In this document: one piece after another, positions 15,991-24,450 of the stretch
Layout of the letters: every line of letters begins with the position of its first letter
How positions within the stretch are numbered: the stretch's first letter is position 1
Assembly (NCBI GenBank): GCA_002338525.1
Contig: DDIM01000001.1
Location: forward strand, 95,859 to 146,788
DNA: 50,930 bases
Direction: 5' to 3'
Origin: Micavibrio sp. UBA1850
GTDB lineage: Bacteria; Pseudomonadota; Alphaproteobacteria; Micavibrionales; Micavibrionaceae
The notes under the pieces: generated by a model
What the model was told of the DNA's origin: nothing
Databases searched by the model: none
Seen by the model: the letters and a program-made list of their open reading frames with translations, nothing else
Position numbers and translations under genes: made by a program

Positions 15991-16745
15991 GTCGATCTAT
16001 CCAGCTTTAATTCACGTGCTTTTAACGCAGCTTGTGTTCTATTTTTTACATCCAACTTACGGCAAATACTACGCACATGAAGCTTTACAGTCACCGTTTG
16101 TATTCCAAGCCTGTCTGCGATGTCTTTGTTTGTTGCGCCCTCAATTAGACAATCCATTACGTCGTGTTCACGCCGTGTTAAGTTAACGGTTTCTTTTTCA
16201 CGCACTCGAGCAATCATGCTTTCTCGCTCTCGAGACGAGCTTTCACGAAACTTCATCCACCGTTCATGGATATCGGGGTTTGCGTCTTCTTCGTTCCTGT
16301 TTGAAAATTTTCCATTTACCTCATAAGACTTCAAAATTTGCCCTGTTTCTAAATCAACGGGTATATATTTTTCGCCCTTTTTGATTAAATTCAAACCATC
16401 AATCAAGGATTGACATGATAGTGTTTTAGGAAAAAATCCCGCACACCCAATATCCATGGCACGGCGCACATCATCTTGCGAAGCAGCGCCTGACATAAGA
16501 ATAACAGATATATTAGGATATAGGCGGATCATGCGTCGCAACCCTTGTAAACCATTCATACCAGGCATCATTAAATCAAGGAGTATAACGTCAGTTGCAT
16601 TCTGATTTGTAGAATCACCCATAAATGTTTCAGCATCATAAATATCTTTTACAGCTGTAATCTTACAGTTGGGGTATTCCCTCTTCATATAGTAGGTCAA
16701 TGCATCACAAAATAATTTGTGATCATCGGCAATTAGTATGTTCAT
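15987..16745 (-). CDS. NarL/LuxR-type response regulator
   Basis: Two-component transcription factor of 252 residues. The receiver (residues 1-120) has D7-D8, the phosphoacceptor D57 in LLDLMMPGMNG, a signalling Ser in LMSGA and K107. A charged linker of about 60 residues (GKFSNRNEEDANPDIHERWMKFRESSSRERESMIARVREKE) is longer than usual and may be a coiled coil. The C-terminal LuxR helix-turn-helix is NLTRREHDVMDCLIEGATNKDIADRLGIQTVTVKLHVRSICRKLDVKNRTQAALKA. No histidine kinase is adjacent; only the small DHp-like gene, overlapping by four bases, follows. GGGAGA lies about 12 bases before the ATG. Confidence 0.92.
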   Translation of the reverse strand: MNILIADDHKLFCDALTYYMKREYPNCKITAVKDIYDAETFMGDSTNQNATDVILLDLMMPGMNGLQGLRRMIRLYPNISVILMSGAASQDDVRRAMDIGCAGFFPKTLSCQSLIDGLNLIKKGEKYIPVDLETGQILKSYEVNGKFSNRNEEDANPDIHERWMKFRESSSRERESMIARVREKETVNLTRREHDVMDCLIEGATNKDIADRLGIQTVTVKLHVRSICRKLDVKNRTQAALKARELKLDRST

Positions 16746-16851
16746 AGTCCCAAAAGTCTCCCTTAAGATTGTTTTAATAACTATACCTAAAGGTTACATC
16801 AAATCATCATAAACATATTATGGTAGGTAAAATGCAGACACAGACATTTTC

Positions 16852-18849
16852 TTAATTTCTTGAAAAATTATGCTTGTAAACAGCCTCAGCTTCGTAAATA
16901 CGCTGAACGTAGTTACGCGTTTCTGAAAAAGGTATCATTTCGATCCAGTCAATTAAATCAACGTTACGCGCACGCGGATCTCCAAATTGCCCAACCCAAG
17001 TTTTCACACGATGAGGCCCTGCATTATATGCAGCCGCCGACATTGCTACATTACGATCGTAGTTTTTCATCAAATCATTTAGATATTGGCTTCCCAGCTG
17101 CACATTATAAGCTGGGCGATCCCGAAGCCATGCTTTATTGTACTTCAATCCCATCTCACCCGACACTTGTTTGGCCGTTTGTGGCATTAACTGCATAAAC
17201 CCAAGCGCTCCTACGGGGCTTCTCGCTTTCGGGTTAAATTCGCTTTCCTGACGTATAATGGCATGAATATGTGAGGGGCCAACATAAGCGCGTTTCGGCC
17301 AATCCGATTTGGAAAGCATAGGATAGCCATGCAACACCCCCTTTTCATCAATCAAAACCATACCGCGATAAGCCGCCTTTTTAGCAACCTTGACCTCACC
17401 CTTAGTAAACCCCATAAGTGTGACAAGCTCTGAAAGCGCCATAAAATCATAAACGCTGTTGTCATCATCGTTTAACATACGTGATAAAAATTGCATGGCA
17501 CGATCATCAAGTCCTGCCTTGTACAATAATCTCATAACAACGACCCGATCATCGCTCATCCACTTATTCCAAACCTCATCACTCACGCTGACAGCCAGCG
17601 GCACCCTTGCCTTGATCGAGACCTCAGCCCCTTTTGTTTTTTGTATGCGCTGCAACGCCTCATAAGATCTTTGCCCATAAAATGTTGTCTTCCAAAATGC
17701 GCCGCTTTGATACCAGCGAATTGCTAAATCTTCCTGACCGTTTGCCTGTGCGGCACGCCCCGCCCAGTATGCACCGCGTGATTTACTAATCGCGGTTTTT
17801 ACGTTTCCATATAAATTTTTGAAATGCTGATAGGCTTTATGAGGTTGATCAACAAAGCGTAATGCCAGCCAGCCAGACATAAACTCGGCCTCGGCAAACC
17901 CAACCCCACCCTGTTGTTTATGGTGGGACGCAAGCTTGTAGGCTGTTTTATAGTCTTTGTCTTCTATCATGCGACGAATAAGAATGTGGCGCTCCAACCA
18001 CCACGCCCGCGCATTTAAACTATCGTTCATCTTTGGCGCTTGATTCAATAGCTCCATCACCCCATCGTTCATGCCTTTCTTACGACGCCATTTTATACGC
18101 TCATATATTAATGCTGGATGCGCGCTTAAAGAACTTGGCACAGCATTAATTAAAGCTGTCACGTTACTTTCTGACTTTGACAATCCCTTCGTTGCCGCGA
18201 CAAGCGCACGCTCACCCGGCCCCATCGCTCGTGCCAAATCAGTCGCTGTATCAAAATAATTTTGTCCCAACAGATACGTTAGGCGTTTGTTGTACATTGG
18301 CTTTGAAATATCGGATCCAAACAATGCCATAAATTTAGATTGGTCAGATGAACCAAACAAACGTCCTGTCCAATAGTCATTGAGCAAGGTCTTAAAACGC
18401 TCGTCTTGCCCTGTTTTTTTAAGTGCTGCTAAATGCCTCAGCATAGCCCGACCACTTGATGGGGGAAAAGACTCAAACCAGCGAGACACTTCAGTGGCAG
18501 ATAAAGTCTCCGGCATGACTTTCTCGGCGTTTTTTTTCATAGAGCCCATGTCCGGCCAATGCTTGTGTGACATCATAAAGCGAGAAATGCGAATCCATTC
18601 AATGTCGCTATCATCTCGTGATGAGGTATACGACATCCAGTAAAACACCCGACTAGAAAGCCCGCCTGTGGCCTGCGCAATGTAATCAGCACCGACCCCC
18701 CAACGCCCCTGATCTAAAACTTGTAGCCCCCTTATTAAAGACGCCTCATGGGGAAGCGCCGGCAATGTTTTATGTGCGGCGTAGCCACTTTTGAGTGGCA
18801 AAAGTACACTTAAGATAAGAGTAGAAAGGGTTATACAAATAATGCGCAT
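16852..18849 (-). CDS. slt: Soluble lytic murein transglycosylase (Slt70 type)
   Basis: Periplasmic enzyme that cleaves peptidoglycan between MurNAc and GlcNAc with formation of 1,6-anhydroMurNAc. Residues 1-24 are a Sec signal peptide ending near GYAA. A large superhelical U-domain-like region with TPR-like helices fills about residues 30-500. The catalytic SLT domain at about 525-645 has the acid glutamate in IIRQESEFNPKARSPVGALGFMQLMPQTAKQVS and the AMSAAAYNAGPHRVKTW block. At 665 residues it matches the family. It is transcribed divergently from smpB, with the starts separated by less than 80 bases. Confidence 0.92.
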   Translation of the reverse strand: MRIICITLSTLILSVLLPLKSGYAAHKTLPALPHEASLIRGLQVLDQGRWGVGADYIAQATGGLSSRVFYWMSYTSSRDDSDIEWIRISRFMMSHKHWPDMGSMKKNAEKVMPETLSATEVSRWFESFPPSSGRAMLRHLAALKKTGQDERFKTLLNDYWTGRLFGSSDQSKFMALFGSDISKPMYNKRLTYLLGQNYFDTATDLARAMGPGERALVAATKGLSKSESNVTALINAVPSSLSAHPALIYERIKWRRKKGMNDGVMELLNQAPKMNDSLNARAWWLERHILIRRMIEDKDYKTAYKLASHHKQQGGVGFAEAEFMSGWLALRFVDQPHKAYQHFKNLYGNVKTAISKSRGAYWAGRAAQANGQEDLAIRWYQSGAFWKTTFYGQRSYEALQRIQKTKGAEVSIKARVPLAVSVSDEVWNKWMSDDRVVVMRLLYKAGLDDRAMQFLSRMLNDDDNSVYDFMALSELVTLMGFTKGEVKVAKKAAYRGMVLIDEKGVLHGYPMLSKSDWPKRAYVGPSHIHAIIRQESEFNPKARSPVGALGFMQLMPQTAKQVSGEMGLKYNKAWLRDRPAYNVQLGSQYLNDLMKNYDRNVAMSAAAYNAGPHRVKTWVGQFGDPRARNVDLIDWIEMIPFSETRNYVQRIYEAEAVYKHNFSRN

Positions 18850-18927
18850 AAAAAGATCATAGAGTTCGCGCTTGAACCGTCAAGAATTTGTGTGACTTTA
18901 TGCTCTTTCTATTTTAAAACATCAGGT

Positions 18928-19428
18928 ATGGCAAATAAGAAAAACACGAAAAAAACACAAATGATTAGTTCAGAGGCAAATGTCGCTGACAATCGTCGCG
19001 CCAAATTTGATTACCACCTCGAAGAAACAATCGAGGCAGGAATTATGCTGGTAGGTACCGAAGTAAAATCTCTACGCATGGGGCAATGCAACCTGACAGA
19101 TTCTCACGCTGGTGAAAAAAACGGAGAGATTTGGCTATTTAACGCCTATATCCCGGAATATCAAAAAGCAGGCCCAAAAGCCCAGCATGAAACCAGACGC
19201 CCCCGCCCTCTTCTGCTTAAGAAGCGAGAAATTGCAAAAATTTTGGGACAAGTCTCTCGTGGAGGCTACACGCTTGTACCCACAAAAATTTACTTCAACA
19301 AAAAAGGATTGGCTAAGGTCGAGCTTGCCATTGCTAAAGGAAAACAAACCCACGACAAACGCGAAACAATTAAAAAGCGTGACTGGGATCGCCAAAAACA
19401 CCGCATTTTGAAGAATAACGGAGAATAA
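18928..19428 (+). CDS. smpB: SsrA-binding protein SmpB
   Basis: SmpB binds tmRNA and brings it to stalled ribosomes for trans-translation. The OB-fold core is seen in NRRAKFDYHLEETIEAGIMLVGTEVKSLRMGQCNLTDSHA, then EIWLFNAYIPEYQKAG, RPRPLLLKKREIAKILGQVSRGGYTLVPTKIYFNKKGLAKVELAIAKGKQTHDKRETIKKRDWDRQK. I chose the ATG at 18928 (MANKKNTKK); a GTG 36 bases upstream is in frame but adds residues atypical for the family. The ssrA RNA gene is not in this window. The stop lies inside a 7-bp hairpin shared with the convergent HAD gene. Confidence 0.96.
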   Translation: MANKKNTKKTQMISSEANVADNRRAKFDYHLEETIEAGIMLVGTEVKSLRMGQCNLTDSHAGEKNGEIWLFNAYIPEYQKAGPKAQHETRRPRPLLLKKREIAKILGQVSRGGYTLVPTKIYFNKKGLAKVELAIAKGKQTHDKRETIKKRDWDRQKHRILKNNGE

Positions 19429-19448
19429 GGCCTAAAGCTTGGGCCTTA
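19426..19448. other. Inverted repeat spanning both convergent stop codons (smpB and HAD gene)
   Basis: TAAGGCC and GGCCTTA form a 7-bp stem with a 9-base loop. The first TAA is the stop of smpB and the complementary TTA is the stop of the HAD gene. There is no T-run on either strand, so a classical intrinsic terminator is doubtful. Confidence 0.5.
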
Positions 19449-20288
19449 CCAAGCAAACCCCTTCATCATGGCCACTGGAGAAAGGTCTTTTTGCTCCAAC
19501 AAAATGTGCGCCTGATCTTCAGTCATATGGGTATTGATACCATCTAAATTCCATAAGCCCGAGATCCCAAAGTTTTGCGCCCCTGTCATATCGGTTCGAA
19601 GTGAATCCCCAATCGCACATACACGCGACTTATCAATATCTCCCAAAAGTTTAAGCCCCTCTACATATACAGAAGGGTAAGGCTTGCCGTGCCAATGCAC
19701 TTCGCCGCCGCGCTCCTCGTACCATTGCGCATAATGCCCCGCACAATATGCAATAGTCGACCCAATTTGTACTTCAAGATCAGGGTTTGCACAAATCATC
19801 GGCAGCTTAAGCTCTAATGCCTTTGTCATGGCTTCATATAATGTGTCTTCCTCCCCCTCATATGACCCACCCAGTGTCGAGAGAATAAAATCAGCCTGTC
19901 TAACATCTTCGACAATGTTGCGCCCCTCAGTTAACCCTTGGTAGCGCTTACCCATGACAAACATCTTTAGCCCATCATAAGCACAAAGATCACGCCATGT
20001 AGCCTCACCTGCGGTCATTGCGCTTCCACAATATTGGGCATCAAGCCCCATCTCCATTAGATTTTCTAGCAGCTCAGTGCTTCTAAACGGTGTGTTTGAC
20101 AAAAATATGAATTTTTTTCCCATTGCCTTCATCTGCTGCAAACAATCTCTACTGCCTGGGTTTAGACGCACGCCGTCATGCACCACGCCCCAAACATCGA
20201 TCATAAAGGCATCATATTGGTCTGCAATCGCGCCGACCCCTGAAATAAACTGTGTTTTAGGCTGTTTTTTTAGCATTTGAGCGGTCAT
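19446..20288 (-). CDS. HAD superfamily class IIA hydrolase (TIGR01459-like)
   Basis: A NagD/4-nitrophenylphosphatase-type HAD phosphatase of the subgroup common in alphaproteobacteria. Motif I is altered in spacing but recognisable as FMIDVWGVVHDG, with the two aspartates flanking; motif II is FLSNTP; the Mg-binding motif IV is CAIGDSLRTDMTGAQNFGI. The class IIA cap lies between them. The substrate is not predictable. The ATG at 20288 (MTAQMLKKQ) is preceded by AGGGA at good spacing. An upstream in-frame start would add 19 residues, including an unlikely MKLCMAKGIYL. The gene overlaps the end of the EAL gene by 32 bases, and is the last of the pgsA-pyrD-EAL-HAD group. Confidence 0.88.
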   Translation of the reverse strand: MTAQMLKKQPKTQFISGVGAIADQYDAFMIDVWGVVHDGVRLNPGSRDCLQQMKAMGKKFIFLSNTPFRSTELLENLMEMGLDAQYCGSAMTAGEATWRDLCAYDGLKMFVMGKRYQGLTEGRNIVEDVRQADFILSTLGGSYEGEEDTLYEAMTKALELKLPMICANPDLEVQIGSTIAYCAGHYAQWYEERGGEVHWHGKPYPSVYVEGLKLLGDIDKSRVCAIGDSLRTDMTGAQNFGISGLWNLDGINTHMTEDQAHILLEQKDLSPVAMMKGFAW

Positions 20289-21507
20289 ATACACTTTCCC
20301 TGTCTGGTTTGCCAAATAGATACCCTTGGCCATACATAATTTCAAGGTCTAAAATTTCACACAAGGTACGCTCATCCTCAATTCTATCTGCCACAATTGA
20401 AATATTGTCCTCAGATAGACTTTGTTGAATGCGGTGCATAACCTCAACCCCAGCGTCACTAGCCGCAAAATCTTTAAGGCGCTCTCCTGAAATTTTAATA
20501 AACTGAACCCCAACCTCACGCATAAGGTCACGGTTAATTTGAGGTGTTTCAACCTGATCCATAGAAATGCCACAGCCAAGCTTCGACAAAGCTTTTAAAA
20601 CATCGAGACTTTTGGCTGGCATAGACACAAGATCGGCTTGTTTTACCTCAAACACAAGGCGCGAGGCCAAGCTTTTATGTCCTCTTAAAAATGTAACAAG
20701 GTCGTTCATAAACGACGCATCTTTAACCGTTGCATTTTGGATATTGAGCATATAGGCACATTGAATACCTCGTTTAGCATCCGCCTTTATGGCCTCTAGG
20801 CTTTGCTTAAGTAATAAATTATCAATGCGCTCTTGAAGCTTATTGCGATTGGCAATCTCCAAATATTGCGCCGCTGATAATGATTTTCCTCGCCCTGCGC
20901 GTAATCGAGCAAAGACTTCCATCATCTGCATTTGCCTTTGGGGCAAGCTCACTACAGGCTGCATGAACACATCAACGCTAGATTGCTCTATCGCGGTGAA
21001 GATGAGCTCTTCTGTCACGGCGTCACTATATTGCACAACATCATCATCGGATTGCTGAATAACGGGGGCTTTTGGAATTCTTTTGGCCGCCTCATTCATG
21101 CTTGTGTCGTTTGAGCGTCTTACTTTTGAAACCACCTTTGAAACTTTAGGCTTCACATTTGCCGATCGCATAGCCCCTTTTTGCGTGTCTTGTGTCTCAC
21201 TTTTCGAGGTCGCGCTGACATACATACGCATTTGTTCAATGTCACTAATCATCTCATCTTGCTGATCGCTGACTTGTTCAACACGCTCAGACACCTGATC
21301 GATTGAATGTCTACGACGATACATCTCAACGATTAATCCTCCACCAACTAGCATGATCGCCCCTAAAGACAGAGCCGCAAAACTACCCAACATCCCCGCA
21401 ACATATCCGACCATAAGCCCACAAGCAGATAGGTATAATGCGCCTAAAGTATAAAATTTATACCGTAGTGGAAGGCTAGGCTGAGTGCTGGTGATTTTGA
21501 ATTTCAT
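20257..21507 (-). CDS. Membrane-anchored degenerate EAL-domain protein
   Basis: Residues 15-60 form two adjacent membrane segments (FYTLGALYLSACGLMVGYVAGML; FAALSLGAIMLVGGGLIVEMY), followed by a short coiled coil and a polar linker. From about 170 to 410 is an EAL fold: VDVFMQPVVSLPQRQMQMMEVFARLR, LNIQNATV, LVFEVKQADL, SMDQVETPQINRDLMREVGVQFIKISG and IVADRIED. The signature EAL is EVF, the conserved DDFG is MDQVE, and several metal ligands are absent. Cyclic-di-GMP hydrolysis is therefore unlikely; binding or protein-protein signalling is more plausible. The ATG at 21507 has GGGAG about 12 bases upstream; an in-frame ATG 39 bases earlier has none. It overlaps pyrD by 32 bases. Confidence 0.85.
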   Translation of the reverse strand: MKFKITSTQPSLPLRYKFYTLGALYLSACGLMVGYVAGMLGSFAALSLGAIMLVGGGLIVEMYRRRHSIDQVSERVEQVSDQQDEMISDIEQMRMYVSATSKSETQDTQKGAMRSANVKPKVSKVVSKVRRSNDTSMNEAAKRIPKAPVIQQSDDDVVQYSDAVTEELIFTAIEQSSVDVFMQPVVSLPQRQMQMMEVFARLRAGRGKSLSAAQYLEIANRNKLQERIDNLLLKQSLEAIKADAKRGIQCAYMLNIQNATVKDASFMNDLVTFLRGHKSLASRLVFEVKQADLVSMPAKSLDVLKALSKLGCGISMDQVETPQINRDLMREVGVQFIKISGERLKDFAASDAGVEVMHRIQQSLSEDNISIVADRIEDERTLCEILDLEIMYGQGYLFGKPDRESVYDRSNAKKTA

Positions 21508-22564
21508 TTCGGTGATCTTCTCCCACAAGTTCTGAAATATGCTCATAACGATTATGCTTGAGAAACTCTACAATATCTTGACATATTTTACTAGGAAGGT
21601 TTGGCCCGCCATAAACAAGTCCTGTGTATAGCTGAACAAGGCTTGCGCCTGCGCGCATCTTTTCAACAACATCAAGCGCTGATGAAACACCGCCCACACC
21701 TATGATAGGGACACTCCCATTCATAGCCTTATAAAACTTAGAGATCACAGCCGTTGATTTGTCTTTTACCAACGCCCCGCTCAACCCTCCTTTTTCACCC
21801 GCAAAGGACTGAGGCAAAATATCCGGGCGATCAAGTGTCGTGTTGGTTAAGATCACACCATCGATACCAACCTCAACGAGAACTTTTGCAATCTCTGTTA
21901 TTTGTTGGTCATCAAGATCAGGAGCCAATTTAACAAGTAATGGCGGATTGTTTGAGAGTGCTTGCTTTTCTTTTATCAGCGCACTCAGGAACGGCTTTAA
22001 AAACTCCGGCGCTTGTAAATCACGTAATCCTGGCGTATTCGGCGACGACACATTAATCGTCAAATAATCGGCATAAAGCCCTAATTCCTTAATTAATAGC
22101 GTGTAATCCGCCTCAGGAGCTGTTTGATCTTTATTCATTCCAATATTAAGACCCACGGGATATCCCGTCTTATTGGCTTTGTGGCGGTAAAGCTGGATGT
22201 TGTTTTTAAAGACCTCAAGACCTTCATTAGGAAAGCCCATACGGTTTATGACAGAGGCTGTTTTTACATTTCGAAATACACGTGGTTGCGGGTTGCCCTC
22301 TTGAGGTTTGGGCGTCACAGTCCCCACCTCTACAAAGCCAAAGCCAAGCGCGAATAACCCGGCAACAGCCTCCGCATTTTTGTCAAATCCCGCAGCCAAC
22401 CCAACAGGATTTGGAAATGTTAACCCTAAAACATGAGTGTTTAATCGTTTATTTTCAACAATTTTAGAACGAGGAAAGACACCGCTTTTAAGCGCCTTTA
22501 TTGTAAGGTCATGCGCTTTTTCAGCCGGTATTTTAAATAGAAGCGGTTTAAAAAAATTATACAT
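21476..22564 (-). CDS. pyrD: Dihydroorotate dehydrogenase (quinone), class 2
   Basis: PyrD oxidises dihydroorotate to orotate in pyrimidine synthesis and passes electrons to the quinone pool. The class 2 N-terminal amphipathic helices that contact the membrane are seen in MYNFFKPLLFKIPAEKAHDLTIKAL. The FMN barrel follows, with FPNPVGLAAGFDKNAEAV, the catalytic serine region TINVSSPNTPGLRDLQ, LVKLAPDLDD, and GVGGVSSALDVVEKMRAGASLVQLYTGLVYGGP. The length of 362 residues is slightly above the E. coli enzyme. AAAGAG lies five bases before the ATG, which is eight bases after the pgsA stop. Confidence 0.96.
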   Translation of the reverse strand: MYNFFKPLLFKIPAEKAHDLTIKALKSGVFPRSKIVENKRLNTHVLGLTFPNPVGLAAGFDKNAEAVAGLFALGFGFVEVGTVTPKPQEGNPQPRVFRNVKTASVINRMGFPNEGLEVFKNNIQLYRHKANKTGYPVGLNIGMNKDQTAPEADYTLLIKELGLYADYLTINVSSPNTPGLRDLQAPEFLKPFLSALIKEKQALSNNPPLLVKLAPDLDDQQITEIAKVLVEVGIDGVILTNTTLDRPDILPQSFAGEKGGLSGALVKDKSTAVISKFYKAMNGSVPIIGVGGVSSALDVVEKMRAGASLVQLYTGLVYGGPNLPSKICQDIVEFLKHNRYEHISELVGEDHRNEIQNHQHSA

Positions 22565-22572
22565 TTAACTCT

Positions 22573-23130
22573 TTAATCTTTCATGTGGGGCAAGCCCGTT
22601 TTGAGATATTCCCACCCCGTCATTGCCGTCATATAAGCAGCAACAGCCAGTCCAATTTGACCAATTAACAAAGTGAACGGCAAAATTACATTTCCAAAAT
22701 CACCAACAATCAAAAATCCTAACGCCACCATTTGCACTGTTGTTTTCCATTTTGCCATCTTAGTGACGGAAACAACAATATTTTTTGGCCCCAAATACTC
22801 GCGAAGCCCTGCCACTAAAAACTCTCGCATCATGATAATTACAGCAGGAACAATCCAAATACCATCCAACCTGTCAACAGCAGCCAGAACAACCAACAAA
22901 CACCCCACCAAAACCTTATCAGCTATAGGGTCTAGAAAGCGTCCAAACTCAGACACAGATCCCATTTTGCGTGCAATAAACCCGTCAAGAAAATCTGTCA
23001 CTGCGGCTAAAATATACAAGACAAGCGCAGTCCACGCAGCCCAAGCCATAGGAACGTATAAAAGCAAAGCGATTACGGGGATAATTGCAATACGCGCAAT
23101 CGTCATTAAGTTTGGAATAGATTTAAACAT
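22573..23130 (-). CDS. pgsA: CDP-diacylglycerol-glycerol-3-phosphate 3-phosphatidyltransferase
   Basis: PgsA makes phosphatidylglycerophosphate from CDP-diacylglycerol and glycerol-3-phosphate in the inner membrane. The CDP-alcohol phosphotransferase motif DGxxARxxxxxxxxGxxxDxxxD is intact at residues 49-71 (DGFIARKMGSVSEFGRFLDPIAD). Five to six hydrophobic helices are visible, and the N-terminal SIPNLMTIARI block is typical. The length of 185 residues is normal. It heads the run pgsA-pyrD-EAL-HAD, with gaps or overlaps small enough for one transcript. It is preceded by the terminator of the upstream 95-residue gene. Confidence 0.95.
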   Translation of the reverse strand: MFKSIPNLMTIARIAIIPVIALLLYVPMAWAAWTALVLYILAAVTDFLDGFIARKMGSVSEFGRFLDPIADKVLVGCLLVVLAAVDRLDGIWIVPAVIIMMREFLVAGLREYLGPKNIVVSVTKMAKWKTTVQMVALGFLIVGDFGNVILPFTLLIGQIGLAVAAYMTAMTGWEYLKTGLPHMKD

Positions 23131-23180
23131 TGCACACCATGCATTATTAACAATTGAGATTTTATATATATAACGAAAAC

Positions 23181-23209
23181 AAAATAAAAAAGCGAGGTCA
23201 AACCTCGCT
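23181..23209 (-). terminator. Intrinsic terminator after the 95-aa hypothetical gene
   Basis: AGCGAGGT and ACCTCGCT form a perfect 8-bp stem around a three-base loop. On the minus strand this is followed by TTTTTATTTT. It lies just after the stop of the gene at 23221 and before pgsA on the same strand. Confidence 0.88.
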
Positions 23210-23220
23210 CTTATTCAGTT

Positions 23221-23508
23221 TTAAAGCTCCTTTTTTGGAGCGCCCGCAAAAGGGTCATTATCTGGGTTATCACGGCAATTATCACGAATTTTATCGTGCA
23301 CAACGACGGCAAGCTCGCCTCTTTTGAGTTTTTGTTCAATGCCTTGCGCCTCCATGCGGGCGGCGTTGAAAAACTCAACACATTTTGTTTCGCCTTCTTG
23401 GCTCTCCAAAAACTTTCTCATTGAACCTTGAAACCTTGGGTCTGTCGTATTCACAACAGCTTCACGATCCAGTTCTTTAGAAAAATCATTAAATATATCA
23501 AACAACAT
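23221..23508 (-). CDS. Hypothetical protein (95 aa)
   Basis: Family not recognised. The protein is acidic, soluble and helical, with two cysteines (KCVEFFN; NCRDNPDNDPF) and no signal peptide. The last 15 residues (DNPDNDPFAGAPKKEL) look unstructured. A weak ribosome binding site (AGAGGG) precedes the ATG. It lies between ctrA and pgsA with its own terminator and a 74-base gap to the ctrA stop, so it is either the tail of a ctrA transcript or a separate unit. Confidence 0.6.
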   Translation of the reverse strand: MLFDIFNDFSKELDREAVVNTTDPRFQGSMRKFLESQEGETKCVEFFNAARMEAQGIEQKLKRGELAVVVHDKIRDNCRDNPDNDPFAGAPKKEL

Positions 23509-23582
23509 ATGTAGGCCCTCTTTATATACCAGCTATAAAAAGAATTAACATATGTTTGAAATATATCAATTACGAAATAGAA

Positions 23583-24302
23583 TTAACTCGCAACTTTTTT
23601 CTTTTTAGCTGAACTATCAGCAGCGCCCTTAGGTTCGCGTAATACGTATCCGCGCCCCCAAACAGTTTCAACATAGTTCTCACCGTTTGTTGCGTCTTCA
23701 AGCTTTTTACGCAGCTTACAAATGAACACATCAATGATTTTCAGCTCAGGCTCGTCCATTCCACCATATAAGTGATTCAAGAAGGCTTCCTTAGTCAGTG
23801 TCGTGCCTTTACGCAACGCCATAAGCTCGAGAATACCATACTCTTTACCAGTCAAATGCACCATCTCTCCATTGACATCAACAGTACGAGAATCCAGATT
23901 GATATTAATCTTACCCACTTGGATTGTGCTTTGTGAGTGTCCCTGAGAACGACGAACGATTGCCTGAATACGAGCCACTAATTCACGCTTGTCAAATGGC
24001 TTTGTCAGATAATCGTCTGCCCCATACCCAAGACCTTTAATTTTATTCTCCATTTCGCCCAATCCAGACAAAATAAGAATAGGTGTTTCAATTTTAGAAT
24101 CACGCATTTGCTTCAAAACATCGTAACCATCCATATCTGGCAACATCAGATCAAGTACAATAATGTCATAGTCATACACCTTACTAAGGTCTAGTCCATC
24201 TTCACCAAGATCAGTAACGTCAATGACGTAACCCTCTGATTTTAGCATTAATTCTATGCTTTTGGCTGTTGAGCTATCATCTTCTATGAGTAAAACACGC
24301 AT
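23583..24302 (-). CDS. ctrA: Cell-cycle master response regulator CtrA
   Basis: CtrA is an OmpR/PhoB-type transcription factor controlling cell-cycle, flagellar and motility genes in alphaproteobacteria. The receiver has D8-D9, phosphoacceptor D51 in IVLDLMLPDMDG and K101. The winged helix has the highly conserved CtrA block VHLTGKEYGILELMALRKGTTLTKEAFLNHLYGGMDEPELKIIDVFICKLRKKL followed by YVETVWGRGYVLREP. The tail KKKKVAS lacks the terminal Ala-Ala that acts as a ClpXP degron in Caulobacter CtrA. AGGAAG lies eight bases before the ATG. It is divergent from fliI across an interval rich in TTAAC half-sites. Confidence 0.96.
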   Translation of the reverse strand: MRVLLIEDDSSTAKSIELMLKSEGYVIDVTDLGEDGLDLSKVYDYDIIVLDLMLPDMDGYDVLKQMRDSKIETPILILSGLGEMENKIKGLGYGADDYLTKPFDKRELVARIQAIVRRSQGHSQSTIQVGKININLDSRTVDVNGEMVHLTGKEYGILELMALRKGTTLTKEAFLNHLYGGMDEPELKIIDVFICKLRKKLEDATNGENYVETVWGRGYVLREPKGAADSSAKKKKVAS

Positions 24303-24353
24303 GGATATTCTTCCTAACTATTTATGTATTAGAGCGGGTATTTCGTTTTCACG

Positions 24354-24408
24354 TTAACCTTTATTAACAAATAGTTTAACAAATATTGAAAAAGTTAACA
24401 AATATTAA
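24354..24408. promoter_or_regulatory. Cluster of TTAAC half-sites between ctrA and fliI
   Basis: TTAAC occurs at 24354, 24364, 24376 and 24395, with a further TTAA at 24405, all in the same orientation; two lie within GTTAAC palindromes. CtrA boxes are TTAA-N7-TTAA, a start-to-start distance of 11. The distances here are 10, 12, 19 and 10, so none is an exact match. The cluster could still serve CtrA autoregulation and fliI control. Confidence 0.5.
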
Positions 24409-24450
24409 AAAATATTACGATTCTGCAATACTCCGTTATACTATGAAACT

